Assembly (NCBI GenBank): GCA_003755025.1
Contig: RJVL01000008.1
Coordinates: 62,001-126,000 of the forward strand
Direction of reading: 5' to 3'
From: Diaphorobacter nitroreducens
GTDB lineage: Bacteria; Pseudomonadota; Gammaproteobacteria; Burkholderiales; Burkholderiaceae_C
Length of the DNA stretch: 64,000 bases
Numbering within the stretch: position 1 is the stretch's first letter; every line of letters begins with the position of its first letter. A model generated the notes under the pieces. It did not search any database and had not been told where the DNA came from. It was given only the letters and a program-made list of their open reading frames with translations. The translations under genes and the position numbers were made by a program. Positions 6,559 through 16,500 of this stretch are shown in pieces.

Positions 6559-8754
6559 ATGAATACAGAAACCCACCGCCAGCTTGCCAATGACATCTGG
6601 AGCATCTGCAACCTGCTGCGCGGGCCGTACAAACGCAATGAATACCGCAAGGTCATTTTGCCGCTCACCGTGTTGCGTCGTTTCGACTGCCTGCTGGCCC
6701 CCACCAAGACCCAGGCGCTGGAAACCTTCAATCAGTACAAAGGCAAACCAGAAAGCATCATCCGCAGCGTGATGCAGTCGGCCACGGGGTATCCGTTCTA
6801 TAGCTTGTCCAAGCTGGAACTGGCTCCTTCACAGAAGGGGCGCAACTCCTTGCTGGACGACCCCGGCAACCTCGCGCCCAATCTCAACAGCTACATCAAC
6901 GGCTACTCGCCCAACATCCGCGCAATCTTTGATCACTTCAAGTTCGGTGAGCAGATCAACAAGATGGCCGAGAAGAACCTGCTGTTCCAGGTCATCCAGA
7001 AATTCGCCACCTTCGACCTGAGCTTTTCCGGCTTGTCTGCCGACCAGGCGGCCATGCAAATGGGCTATGTGTTCGAAGAGTTGATCCGGATCGGCGCGGA
7101 ACAATCCAACGAAGAAGCCGGGGAGCACTTCACCCCACGCGAAGTCATCAAACTGATGGTCAACCTGCTGCTTACGCCGGAGCAAGACCTGCGCCGCAGC
7201 CACGTGGTCAAAACCATCTACGACCCCGCCTGCGGTACGGGCGGCATGTTGTCGGTGGCCGAGAAATACATCCGCGACCTCAACAGCGAAGCCAAGCCGC
7301 ATCTCTACGGGCAGGACTGGAACGACGAAGCCTGGGCCGTTTGCCGCTCCGACATGCTCATCAAGGGCGAGGATGCCGACAACATCGCATTGGGCGACAC
7401 CTTCACCAAGGATGCCCATGCCCGCGACGAGCAGGGCCAGAAGCGCAGCTTCGATTACATGCTGGCCAATCCGCCTTTCGGTGTGGAGTGGAAGCAGCAA
7501 CAACGCTACATCGAGCACGAGCGCGACACTCTGGGGTATCAGGGCCGCTTCGGCGCAGGCACGCCCCGCATCAACGACGGCGCGCTGCTGTTCCTCCAAC
7601 ACATGATCGACAAGATGCGCCCGGCTTCCGAAGGCGGCAGCCGCATCGGCATCGTGTTCAATGGCTCACCCTTGTTCACCGGCGATGCCGGTGGTGGAGA
7701 ATCGGAGATCCGCCGCTGGATCATCGAAAACGATTGGCTTGAAGCCGTGGTCGCGCTGCCCGACCAGCTCTTCTACAACACCGGCATCAGCACCTATATC
7801 TGGGTGCTGACCAACCACAAAGAAGCGCACCGTAAGGGCAAGGTGCAACTCATCGATGCCCGCAACCACTGGGTGCCGATGGAAAAAAGCCTGGGCAACA
7901 AGCGCCGCCGCATTGGCGATCCCAGCGACAAGCCTAAAGACCCCGACTACATCGGCGACATCACCGGCCTGCACGGCCAGTTTCAGAAAGGCGCCTGTCG
8001 CTGGGTGCTGTTCGATAAGGATGGTAAGGTCGTCACCGTCACCAGCACGGCCCCCACGGGCGATACTCCCGAAGGCCAGCAATGGAAGCAACTCGTGGTC
8101 AGCAAGGTGTTCGACAACGACGACTTTGGCTACCACAAGATCACCGTCGAACGTCCCCTGCGCCTGAACTTCCACGCCACGCCAGAACGGCTGGCCCGAC
8201 TGGAAGACGAAACCGCGTTCAAGAACTTGGCCACCAGCGCCAAGAAAGACGAAGCCGCGCGCCTGATCGACATTGCCGCTGGTGAACAGCGCCAGCAGCA
8301 AATCCGCGACTTGCTGGCTGAATTTGCCAAGCGCCACCCCGAGCAGATCAACGACCGCAAGATGTTTCTGGATCGCCTCAAGCCGGTGGACCGGGAGCTC
8401 AACGTGCGTCTGTCAGCCCCGGAGCTCAAGGCCGTGGTCAGCGCCCTGAGTGAGCGCGACGAAACCGCCGCCATCTGCCGCAACCGCGAGGGTGTTACTG
8501 AGCCGGATGCCGAGCTACGCGACAACGAGAACGTGCCATTGAAGGAGAGCATCCAAGCCTATTTTGAGCGTGAGGTGCTGCCCCATGTGCCGGATGCGTG
8601 GATCGACCACAGCAAGACCAAGATCGGCTATGAGATCCCGCTCAACCGGCACTTCTACCGCTACGAGCCACCCCGCGAACTGGCCGTGATCGAGAGCGAA
8701 ATCAAGGCGTTGGAGGCCGACATCGTCCGCCTGCTGGGCGAGGTTACAGCATGA
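6559..8754 (+). CDS. hsdM: Type I restriction-modification methyltransferase subunit HsdM
   Basis: A 731-aa N6-adenine methylase subunit. The N-terminal helical HsdM domain covers about residues 5-150. The SAM-binding motif I is DPACGTGGM (222-230) and the catalytic motif IV is NPPF (304-307). The C-terminal ~180 residues are helical and probably contact HsdS. The protein is longer than the usual 500-550 aa. With HsdS it methylates the recognition site and with HsdR it forms the restriction complex. It heads the defence cluster but is separated from the remaining genes by 151 nt holding a promoter-like box and a hairpin. Confidence 0.95.
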   Translation: MNTETHRQLANDIWSICNLLRGPYKRNEYRKVILPLTVLRRFDCLLAPTKTQALETFNQYKGKPESIIRSVMQSATGYPFYSLSKLELAPSQKGRNSLLDDPGNLAPNLNSYINGYSPNIRAIFDHFKFGEQINKMAEKNLLFQVIQKFATFDLSFSGLSADQAAMQMGYVFEELIRIGAEQSNEEAGEHFTPREVIKLMVNLLLTPEQDLRRSHVVKTIYDPACGTGGMLSVAEKYIRDLNSEAKPHLYGQDWNDEAWAVCRSDMLIKGEDADNIALGDTFTKDAHARDEQGQKRSFDYMLANPPFGVEWKQQQRYIEHERDTLGYQGRFGAGTPRINDGALLFLQHMIDKMRPASEGGSRIGIVFNGSPLFTGDAGGGESEIRRWIIENDWLEAVVALPDQLFYNTGISTYIWVLTNHKEAHRKGKVQLIDARNHWVPMEKSLGNKRRRIGDPSDKPKDPDYIGDITGLHGQFQKGACRWVLFDKDGKVVTVTSTAPTGDTPEGQQWKQLVVSKVFDNDDFGYHKITVERPLRLNFHATPERLARLEDETAFKNLATSAKKDEAARLIDIAAGEQRQQQIRDLLAEFAKRHPEQINDRKMFLDRLKPVDRELNVRLSAPELKAVVSALSERDETAAICRNREGVTEPDAELRDNENVPLKESIQAYFEREVLPHVPDAWIDHSKTKIGYEIPLNRHFYRYEPPRELAVIESEIKALEADIVRLLGEVTA

Positions 8755-8798
8755 TGGCGCGCACGCTTGGCCACACCAGCGTTCGGGCGGCCCGTTTC

Positions 8799-8891
8799 TT
8801 TCTGGCGCAAAGCGATGCGTTTGCGTATAATTGCGCTCAACAACACCCCCCACGCCTCTCCACGATGCGCACCATGGGGGGTTACTTTTTT
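8799..8891 (+). promoter_or_regulatory. Promoter-like box and hairpin with T run upstream of the abi gene
   Basis: A consensus-like -10 TATAAT lies at 8826-8831 with TG three to four bases before it and only a poor -35. About 15 nt downstream a C6 run (8846-8851) can pair with a G6 run (8876-8881), followed by TTAC and T6 (8886-8891). The hairpin could terminate hsdM transcripts, or act as an attenuator between this promoter and the abi gene that starts at 8906. Confidence 0.45.
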
Positions 8892-8905
8892 CCGGGGGCG
8901 GAAAA

Positions 8906-9814
8906 ATGAAGTTCAACAAGCCCCCGCTCACCCACGAGCAGCAGCTCGACCAGTTGATCCAGCGTGGATTGACCTGCGCAGATCGCGCCGAAGCCCTTCA
9001 CTACCTCGGGCACCTCAACTACTACCGGCTGGGTGCCTACTGGCTGCCTTTCGAAGCCGACCATACCAGTCACACCTTCAAGCCCGGCACCTGTTTCGCC
9101 GATGTCCTGAACCTGTATGTGTTCGACCGCGAATTGCGCCTGCTGGTACTGGATGCCATCGAGCGCGTTGAAGTCTCCGTGCGCACAGGCTGGGCTTACA
9201 CCCTCGCGCACCGCTACGGCCCACACGCACACCTGAACGCCAATCTGTTCAAGAAGCCCGCCCGCAATTGGGACTACAGCCAGCAAAGCCAGAAGCTGGA
9301 AACAGAGGCGCGCAAGAGCCACGAAACCTTTCTGCAGCACCACTACCAGAAGTACGACGAGCCCTTGCCGCCACTGTGGGCCGTGGTCGAAATCATGACG
9401 CTGGGCCAGTTGTCCAAGTGGTACGGCAACCTGCGCCACGGCGCTGATCGCAATGCGGTGGCGCATCGCTATGACATGGACGAAACCAACCTCACGTCCT
9501 TTCTGCATCACCTCAGTGTCATCCGCAATTTCTGCGCACACCACAGCCGCCTGTGGAATCGTGAATTTACCTTCACCTTCCGTTTGCCCAGCCATCGCCC
9601 GCCCGCGCTGGTGGCCAGTCTGAATCAGCAGGACTCCCGGCGGCTCTACAACACGCTGACCGTGCTGGCTTGGCTGCTCGATGGCATCAGCCCGCAGCAC
9701 CACTGGAAGCAGCGCCTGAAATCATTGCTGGTACAGCACACCATTGATTTGAAGCGCATGGGCTTCCCGGCAGATTGGGAACAGAGGACGATCTGGCAGG
9801 AGAGCACACCATGA
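8906..9814 (+). CDS. Abi family (AbiD/AbiF-like) protein with HEPN RNase motif
   Basis: A 302-aa Abi_2-type protein: PPLTHEQQLDQLIQRGL at the N-terminus, then LNYYRLGAYWLPF (residues 37-49), DRELRLLVLDAIERVEVSVR and LPPLWAVVEIMTLGQLSKWY. The HEPN ribonuclease signature RxxxxH is present as R207-NFCA-H212 followed by HSRLWNR. Relatives in lactococcal plasmids abort phage infection, probably by RNA cleavage. I chose the ATG at 8906; the upstream frame extension lies in the leader hairpin. Its stop overlaps the next start (ATGA), which begins a translationally coupled chain ending with hsdR. Confidence 0.85.
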   Translation: MKFNKPPLTHEQQLDQLIQRGLTCADRAEALHYLGHLNYYRLGAYWLPFEADHTSHTFKPGTCFADVLNLYVFDRELRLLVLDAIERVEVSVRTGWAYTLAHRYGPHAHLNANLFKKPARNWDYSQQSQKLETEARKSHETFLQHHYQKYDEPLPPLWAVVEIMTLGQLSKWYGNLRHGADRNAVAHRYDMDETNLTSFLHHLSVIRNFCAHHSRLWNREFTFTFRLPSHRPPALVASLNQQDSRRLYNTLTVLAWLLDGISPQHHWKQRLKSLLVQHTIDLKRMGFPADWEQRTIWQESTP

Positions 9815-10923
9815 ACCAAGAATTCCTGCGCCCACGCCTCGTGGGCAGGCGCTTCGATGCGCACACGCTGCCGCTGGACATCCTCAAGGATTTTTCCGCA
9901 CTGGAAGAAATGCTGATCGAAGTGGCCAAGCGCCAGTACCTTACCGTGCACCCCGACCGCCAGCGCACGCCGAAGGGCTTCACCAAGGGGCTGGAACTGC
10001 ACCTGACAGCGGTGGAAGAAGGCAGCGCCATTCCGGTGATTGCCATGGCCTTCGCCACCCTGTTTCCCTCGGCAGATGCCGACTACTTTGACCAAGCCAA
10101 GGATCAGATCGTCGAAGCCATCGCCGCTGCCGAACACGGGCAGCAACCCGCCTTGCCGCCCGAGCTGCTGCGCTACTTCGACCGCTTCGGTCGCGGCCTG
10201 CACGAAGGCGAGGCCATGGAGTTTGCCCGCAGCAACGGGCAGACCGCTTCGCTGACACCGGCCATACGCGAACACTTGCTGCGCGCCTCGCAGGCAGAAA
10301 GCTGGACCGAGGAAGTCACCCTCAAAGGTCGAATCCCAGAGGTCGATCAGGCCGATCACGGCTTTGAACTGGAGCTTCGCAACGGCACCAAACTCAAAGC
10401 GCCATTGCTTGAAGCGCATCGAAAAACCGTTCTTGAAGCCGCGGTCGGCTACCGAACCGGCGTCACCGTCGCTATCAAGGGCGTCATCCAGCGTGACCGC
10501 GCCGACCGCCCCAAGTGTTTCGAGTCGGTCGAACACGTTACGCCGCTGGACCCGCTGGACATCGAAACTCGCCTTGAAGAACTGGCGCAACTGCAAGACG
10601 GCTGGCTGGACGGCAAAGGCCGTGCACCGGATCGAGCTTCCCTCATTCGTCTGGCGCTTGCCTTCGACGAACGTTTCAGCACAGACCTGCCTTTGCCACA
10701 CCTGTATCCCACGCCGGAAGGCGGGGTGCAGGCCGAATGGACGCTAGGCAGTTGGGAGATTTCGCTGGAAATCACCCTGCCGAATTTGGCCGCTGACTAT
10801 CAGGCCGTCCACACAGCCACGGGTGAAACCCGTGAGCAAGCGCTGTTGCTTGCTGCGGAAGACGGTTCGGGTTGGACAGCCCTGAATGAGGCGTTGGCCC
10901 AGTTGCAGGAGGCTTTAGGATGA
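9811..10923 (+). CDS. Unknown 370-aa protein embedded in the restriction operon
   Basis: Starts at the ATGA overlap with the abi stop and ends in an ATGA overlap with the next gene. It is soluble, with no signal peptide or membrane helix. The N-terminal part (to about residue 90) is mixed; the middle (residues 150-260) is beta-rich with alternating hydrophobic strands (EEVTLKGRIPEVDQ, GVTVAIKGVIQ). The C-terminal third carries DGWLDGKG and LYPTPEGGVQAEW. This last pattern occurs, from memory, in other uncharacterised proteins next to mobile defence genes. No catalytic motif is obvious. The position inside the hsd chain suggests a role in this defence cluster. Confidence 0.75.
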   Translation: MNQEFLRPRLVGRRFDAHTLPLDILKDFSALEEMLIEVAKRQYLTVHPDRQRTPKGFTKGLELHLTAVEEGSAIPVIAMAFATLFPSADADYFDQAKDQIVEAIAAAEHGQQPALPPELLRYFDRFGRGLHEGEAMEFARSNGQTASLTPAIREHLLRASQAESWTEEVTLKGRIPEVDQADHGFELELRNGTKLKAPLLEAHRKTVLEAAVGYRTGVTVAIKGVIQRDRADRPKCFESVEHVTPLDPLDIETRLEELAQLQDGWLDGKGRAPDRASLIRLALAFDERFSTDLPLPHLYPTPEGGVQAEWTLGSWEISLEITLPNLAADYQAVHTATGETREQALLLAAEDGSGWTALNEALAQLQEALG

Positions 10924-11297
10924 CGCCCGATACCCTGCTGCTGCGCCAGATTCATCCCAGTTTTGTTCAGGATGGCCGCGTCACCTCGCAGGCCTTCCGC
11001 CCCACGCCCAAGGATGAGCTTCTGCTGTCGGTGGATGATGGTGATCGCGTGACTGCCGAAGCATCCTGGCAGCGCTTCATCGCCAACCCGGCCTGCAAGT
11101 CCGTCGGCGTGCAAGCGGTGTCGCATACGGAGTGCACCGCGCAGGCGCTCACGGTGATCGAGGACGGCAATCCCCACCCGGAGCATTGCTCGGTCAATTT
11201 CACGGCATTCGATAAAAAAGCAATTGAGAAGAAATCCAAGCTTCTGCGAGCACAAGCAGAAACGCGCGGCTGGCTGTTCAGGGAGGCTGTGGCGTGA
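10920..11297 (+). CDS. Unknown 125-aa partner protein in the restriction operon
   Basis: A small soluble protein starting LLLRQIHPSFVQDGRVTSQAF, followed by FRPTPKDELLLSVDDGD and a Lys-rich C-terminal helix (KKAIEKKSKLLRAQAETRGWLF). It overlaps both neighbours by four bases (ATGA on the left, GTGA on the right), so its dose is tied to the 370-aa protein and HsdS. Homologues are remembered as small genes paired with larger unknown genes in accessory DNA, so the two may form one functional unit, for example effector plus small adaptor or antitoxin-like protein. No function is assigned. Confidence 0.72.
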   Translation: MTPDTLLLRQIHPSFVQDGRVTSQAFRPTPKDELLLSVDDGDRVTAEASWQRFIANPACKSVGVQAVSHTECTAQALTVIEDGNPHPEHCSVNFTAFDKKAIEKKSKLLRAQAETRGWLFREAVA

Positions 11298-12607
11298 AAG
11301 CAATGCCATATGAAAAGTACAAACCTGCAAACGAAAGTTGGCTACATGCTTTACCCGAAGCATGGGATCAAATCCGTGGCCGCTTTGTCATGGCTGTCAA
11401 TCCGCCAGCGCGCCGTGCGCGTGCACTGGATGACACAGACGAAGTTTCATTCGTGCCGATGGAAGCTGTGGGGGAATATGGCGGTCTTAATCTTGAGCGC
11501 ACAAAACCGCTCGACGAAATAGGATCAGGCTATACGGCGTTTGAGGATGGCGATGTTGTCATTGCCAAAATTACGCCTTGCTTTGAGAACGGCAAAGGCG
11601 CCATCGCAAGTGGACTGAAGAATGGGGTGGGTTTCGGCACAACGGAGCTGCACGTGCTCCGCGCAGGCAAGCACCTCGATAAACAGTTTTTGTTTTACCT
11701 AACGATCTCGCATACGTTCAGGATGCTGGGCGAATCGGAAATGTACGGCGCCGGTGGCCAGAAACGCGTGCCACCCGAATTTGCAAAGGACTTTCGCATT
11801 CCTTTGCCACCGCTCGACGAACAACAAACCATCGCCCGCTTCCTCAATGCCAAGACCGCGCAGATTGATGCGCTGGTGGCGCAAAAGCGTCAGCTCATCT
11901 GCAAGCTCAAGGAAAAGAGGCAGGCACTCATCGCCAGCACCGTCACCCGTGGCCTGCCCCCCGAAGCCGCCAAGGCGGCGGGGCTGGAACCGAATCCGGA
12001 GATGAAAGATTCGGGGGTGGATTGGTTGGGGCAAATTCCGAAGCATTGGACGGCGAAAGCTGTGCGCTACATTTTCAGAAATTGCGACTCTCGCCGCATC
12101 CCGCTTTCCAGCGAGGAACGCGCTGACCTTGAAAAGCTATATCCGTACTACGGTGCATCAGGTGTCATTGATATGGTCGATGACTATCTTTTCGACGAAC
12201 CCCTGGTTCTGGTGGCAGAAGATGGCGCAAATCTTCTCTCCCGCAGTACGCCGCTTGCCTTTCTGGCGACCGGAAAATACTGGGTGAACAACCACGCGCA
12301 CATCCTCAAACCGCTTGCTGGCGACATTCGGTACTGGGTCGCCACTTTAGAAACTTTTGACTTTTCACCGCTGATTACTGGCGCCGCACAGCCCAAGCTT
12401 ACGGCTGATCGGCTTGGTGGCATTCAGCTTCCGGTTCCTCCTCCAAATGAGCAAGCGACCATTGCTGACTACCTTGCCGCCAAAACGGGCGAGCTTGACG
12501 CTCTTGTCGGTCAGGCAGTTGAAGTCGTTGATCGCCTCACCGAATACCGCCAAGCCCTTATCACCTCCGCCGTCACCGGCAAGATCGACGTGCGGGAGTT
12601 GGCATGA
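11294..12607 (+). CDS. hsdS: Type I restriction-modification specificity subunit HsdS
   Basis: A 437-aa specificity protein with two target-recognition domains. The first covers about residues 10-170, with DVVIAKITPCFENGKGA and a central conserved helix from PLPPLDEQQTIARFLNAKTAQID. The second covers about residues 235-395 and ends LPVPPPNEQATIADYLAAKTGELD. The two related helices form the spacer that sets the distance between half-sites. I prefer the GTG at 11294 (GGGAGG 7 nt upstream, overlapping the previous stop) over the ATG at 11303. The target sequence cannot be read from the protein. Confidence 0.93.
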   Translation: MKAMPYEKYKPANESWLHALPEAWDQIRGRFVMAVNPPARRARALDDTDEVSFVPMEAVGEYGGLNLERTKPLDEIGSGYTAFEDGDVVIAKITPCFENGKGAIASGLKNGVGFGTTELHVLRAGKHLDKQFLFYLTISHTFRMLGESEMYGAGGQKRVPPEFAKDFRIPLPPLDEQQTIARFLNAKTAQIDALVAQKRQLICKLKEKRQALIASTVTRGLPPEAAKAAGLEPNPEMKDSGVDWLGQIPKHWTAKAVRYIFRNCDSRRIPLSSEERADLEKLYPYYGASGVIDMVDDYLFDEPLVLVAEDGANLLSRSTPLAFLATGKYWVNNHAHILKPLAGDIRYWVATLETFDFSPLITGAAQPKLTADRLGGIQLPVPPPNEQATIADYLAAKTGELDALVGQAVEVVDRLTEYRQALITSAVTGKIDVRELA

Positions 12608-13506
12608 GCACGCCGTTCGAGATTGAGAGTTTCGACGAATACCTCAACACCATCCACAGCGAATTGGGGCAAAACGGCGAAGGCAAGCGCCGTCTTTATT
12701 TTCGTGGGCAAAGCAAGCGTGCGACGGAAGGCTATCCACTGACTCCATCCGTGGCGCGTTACCCGTATCTCGAAAAGCTGCCGCTGGCTGAGCGCGAATG
12801 CAAAGAGGCGGAGGTGCTGGAAACTTTCAGCAATCACCTGCTTACCTACGTGCAGCACCGGCCACAAACCGCGTGGGAAGAACTGGCCATCGCGCAGCAC
12901 CACGGCCTGCCCACACGCTTTATGGACTGGACAACCAACCCACTGGTGGCGCTGTATTTCGCCGTTCGCAATACCAGTGGCCGCAGTGCAGACAGCGCGG
13001 TCTATGCACTGATTTCCAATCCGAAACGCTATGCCGATTTGAAGCGCGGGCAGGCGGCGCAGGTAAAACCGGTAGGCGATGCGGCCACAGAATCTGCCAG
13101 CGAACCCGAAGACGACGCCTACGCTGACTTCAGCACGGACGACAGCACACCGGTCGCCGCCACAACCGACACCACAACGCCTACCGACAGCGCGGACCTG
13201 AGCGCCGATGTCGGCCCGCTGGAATTGCCAACGCCGTTCAAGATCAGCGAAAACATAATCTACGACCCACCGCATGTGTCGCCGCGCATCCGCGCGCAGG
13301 ACGGTGTGCTGCTGGCCTGCTGGCAACCCATGCGGCCGCTGGACGAGAAGGACTATCTGGAAATCGTCATCAAACAGGCTGCGCATGAAGACATCCGCCG
13401 ACGCCTGGACAAGTACGGCGTATTCGACAAACAACTTTTTCCCGATCTCGATGGCATTGCCAAGTGGCTGAAATACCGCGCCTACGAGATCAACGGAACG
13501 ATCTGA
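12604..13506 (+). CDS. FRG-domain protein within the restriction operon
   Basis: A 300-aa protein with the FRG domain: LYFRGQS at residues 31-37, then ELAIAQHHGLPTRFMDWTTN and PLVALYFAVRN (about 92-122). A low-complexity Asp/Thr/Ser-rich linker (about 155-205) separates this from a C-terminal part that is a second piece of the domain (IYDPPHVSPRIRAQDGVLL). FRG domains recur beside toxin, restriction and phage-defence genes, with no settled biochemical function. It overlaps hsdS (ATGA) and lies 11 nt upstream of hsdR. Confidence 0.85.
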   Translation: MSTPFEIESFDEYLNTIHSELGQNGEGKRRLYFRGQSKRATEGYPLTPSVARYPYLEKLPLAERECKEAEVLETFSNHLLTYVQHRPQTAWEELAIAQHHGLPTRFMDWTTNPLVALYFAVRNTSGRSADSAVYALISNPKRYADLKRGQAAQVKPVGDAATESASEPEDDAYADFSTDDSTPVAATTDTTTPTDSADLSADVGPLELPTPFKISENIIYDPPHVSPRIRAQDGVLLACWQPMRPLDEKDYLEIVIKQAAHEDIRRRLDKYGVFDKQLFPDLDGIAKWLKYRAYEINGTI

Positions 13507-13517
13507 GGAAGACCCTG

Positions 13518-16500
13518 ATGCCCGGCCAAACCACCGAACGCGCCTTTGAGTTTCACGTTGAAGACCTGCTGCTCAAGCAGGGCGGCTGGTTGCCCGGCAC
13601 CAACGCCGAATGGGACAAGGCGCGGGCATTGTTCCCGGCGCGGGCGTTCGCTTTCATTGAAGCCACTCAGCCCAAGCTGTGGGCCGAGATGGCCGCGCTG
13701 CACGGAGCCAATCTACAGCCGATGTTGCTGGATGCGCTGGGCAAGGAACTAGATATCAAGGGCAGCCTGCATGTGCTGCGCCACGGCTTCAAGTTCTACG
13801 GCAAGTTGTTCCGGCTGGCTTACTTCAAACCAGCCCATGCACTGTCACCCGATGTGCTGGAACTGTATGTGCAGAACAAGCTCACCGTGACGCGGCAGGT
13901 GCCTTGCCACCCCGGCGACCACTCCACCACCGACATCGTACTGGCGGTCAACGGCCTGCCGGTGGCCACCATCGAGCTGAAAAACCCCGGCACGCACCAA
14001 AACTGGCGGCACGCTGTTCGGCAGTACCAGACCGACCGCGATCCGCGTGCGCCGCTGTTTGACTTCAAAAAACGGGCACTGGTGCACTTTGCCGCCGACC
14101 CGGATGAAGTGTGGATGACCACACGGCTGGCCAAGGAAAAAACCTTCTTCCTGCCCTTTAATCGGGGTAGCCATCCGGGGCAGATTCAGTGCGGCGCGGG
14201 CAACCCGCAGCACGCCAGCGGCTACCGCACGGGTTATTTCTGGCAGGAAACCCTGCAACGCGACAGCTTTCTGGACATCCTTGGCCACTTCATCTTTATC
14301 GAAAAAGACGAACAAAAGGTGGACGATGGCCGGGGCGGCAAAAAGCTGGTGACCACCGAAAAAATGGTGTTCCCGCGTTACCACCAGCTGGATGCAGTGC
14401 GGGCGCTGGTGGCAGCGGCGCGCGTGGAGAATGCCGGTCACAATTACCTGATTCAACATTCGGCAGGCAGCGGCAAGACCAACAGCATTTCGTGGTTGTC
14501 GCACCGGCTGGCCAGCCTGCACAACGCACAGGATCAGAAGGTATTCGACTGCGTGATCGTCATCACCGACCGCAAGGTACTGGACAAGCAGTTGCAGGAT
14601 GCCATCTATCAGATCGAGCACGCGCAGGGCGTGGTGAAAGCCATCGACCAAGACGCCAAGCAACTGGCCGATGCGCTGATTGACGGCACCAAGATCGTCA
14701 TCACCACGCTACAGAAATTCCCCTTTGTACTGCGCGGGTTGCTGCGTGCCGCAGGCGCTGAGAATCAAGACAAGGCCAGCATTGAGGAAAAAGCGCAGGC
14801 GAAGGATTGGCAAGAGGCCATCGCAGCGCGGCGCTACGCGGTGATCGTGGATGAAGCACATTCCAGCCAGACGGGCGAAACCGCGCGCGAGCTGAAGACC
14901 ATCCTCGGTGCCAATGCTCAGAACGGGGCTCAAAACGGTAATGGCGATGACGAAGCCGATTGGGAAGACCGCCTGAACCAGATCATGGCCTCACGCGGCC
15001 AGCAGCAGAACCTGAGTTTCTTTGCTTTCACTGCCACCCCCAAGGGCAAGACGCTGGAATTGTTCGGCAGGCCGAGAGGCAGCGGCCAGCCGGAAGCCTT
15101 CCACACCTATTCAATGCGGCAGGCGATTGAAGAGGGCTTCATCCTCGACGTGCTGCGCAACTACACGACCTATAGCACCTGGTTCAAGTTCGTGAAGACG
15201 GTGGAGGACGACCCCGCCATCCCGAAGAAGAAAGGCGCCAAAGCGCTGGCAAAGTTCAAGGAGCTGCACCCGCACAACATCGAGCAGAAGACCGAGGTGA
15301 TGGTCGAGCATTTCCGCGAGCATGTGCGGCACCAGCTTGGCGGGCGTGGCAAGGCGATGGTCGTGACGGCCAGCCGCATTCAGGCGGTGCGTTACAAGCT
15401 GGCGTTTGAGCGCTACATCCTGGAACAGGGTTATGCAGACATTCGTTCGCTGGTGGCATTTAGCGGCACGGTGAAAGACCCGGACACGGGCGTTGAATAC
15501 ACCGAGCCGGGCATGAACCCGGATGCCGTGACCGGCAAACCCATCCCAGAAAGCCAGTTGCCCGAGCGCTTCGGCTCCAGCGATTACCAGGTGCTGCTGG
15601 TGGCGAGCAAATACCAGACCGGTTTTGACCAACCGCTGCTGTGCGCCATGTACGTGGACAAGCGGCTGGATGGCGTGCAGGCGGTGCAGACGCTGTCCCG
15701 CCTGAACCGCAAGATCGCAGGCAAGGACGAACCCTTTGTGCTGGATTTCGTCAATAAGCCGGAAGAAATTTACGCGGCCTTTAAGCCGTATTTCGACTCG
15801 ACCAGTCTGCAAGAATCGGCTAACCCGGAAATGCTGCCCAGCATCAAGCATGAACTGGATCAGCTGCAGATTTACCACTGGAGCGAGGTCGAAGCGTTTG
15901 CGCGCATCTTCTATCGCCAGCCGGATCGACAGAACCCGGCTGACCACGCCCATATGCAGCGTCACCTGCAACCGGCAGTGGATCGTTTCAAGGCGCTTGA
16001 GGACGACGAAGTGCGGTCCACCTTCCGCGACAAGCTGGGCGGCTATTTGCGGATGTATTCCTTTCTGAGCCAGATCCTGCCGTATGCCGATCCGGATCTG
16101 GAAATGCTCTACAGCTACGGACGTTTCCTGCTGCCGCACCTGCCACTGGACCGTGACAACACCGTGGTAAAGATCGGCAACGAAGTGGAGTTGCAGTACT
16201 ACCGACTGCAGCGCGTTTCCAGCGGGCCGATTGAATTGAAGGTGGGCGAACCGGAAGGCGTGTGCAGCCCCACCGATGTCGGCACCGGCAAAGCCAAGGA
16301 AGAAAAGGCCCCCCTGTCGGAAATCATCCAGGTGCTCAACGAACGCTTTGGCACCACCTTCACCGACGAAGACCGCCTGTTCTTCGATCAGATCAAGGCG
16401 CGAGCCACAAGCAACAGCCAAGTGATCCAAACGGCCATGGCCAACCCGCTGGATAAGTTCCAGTTGGGGGTGCGTAAGCTGATCGAGGACTTGATGATCC

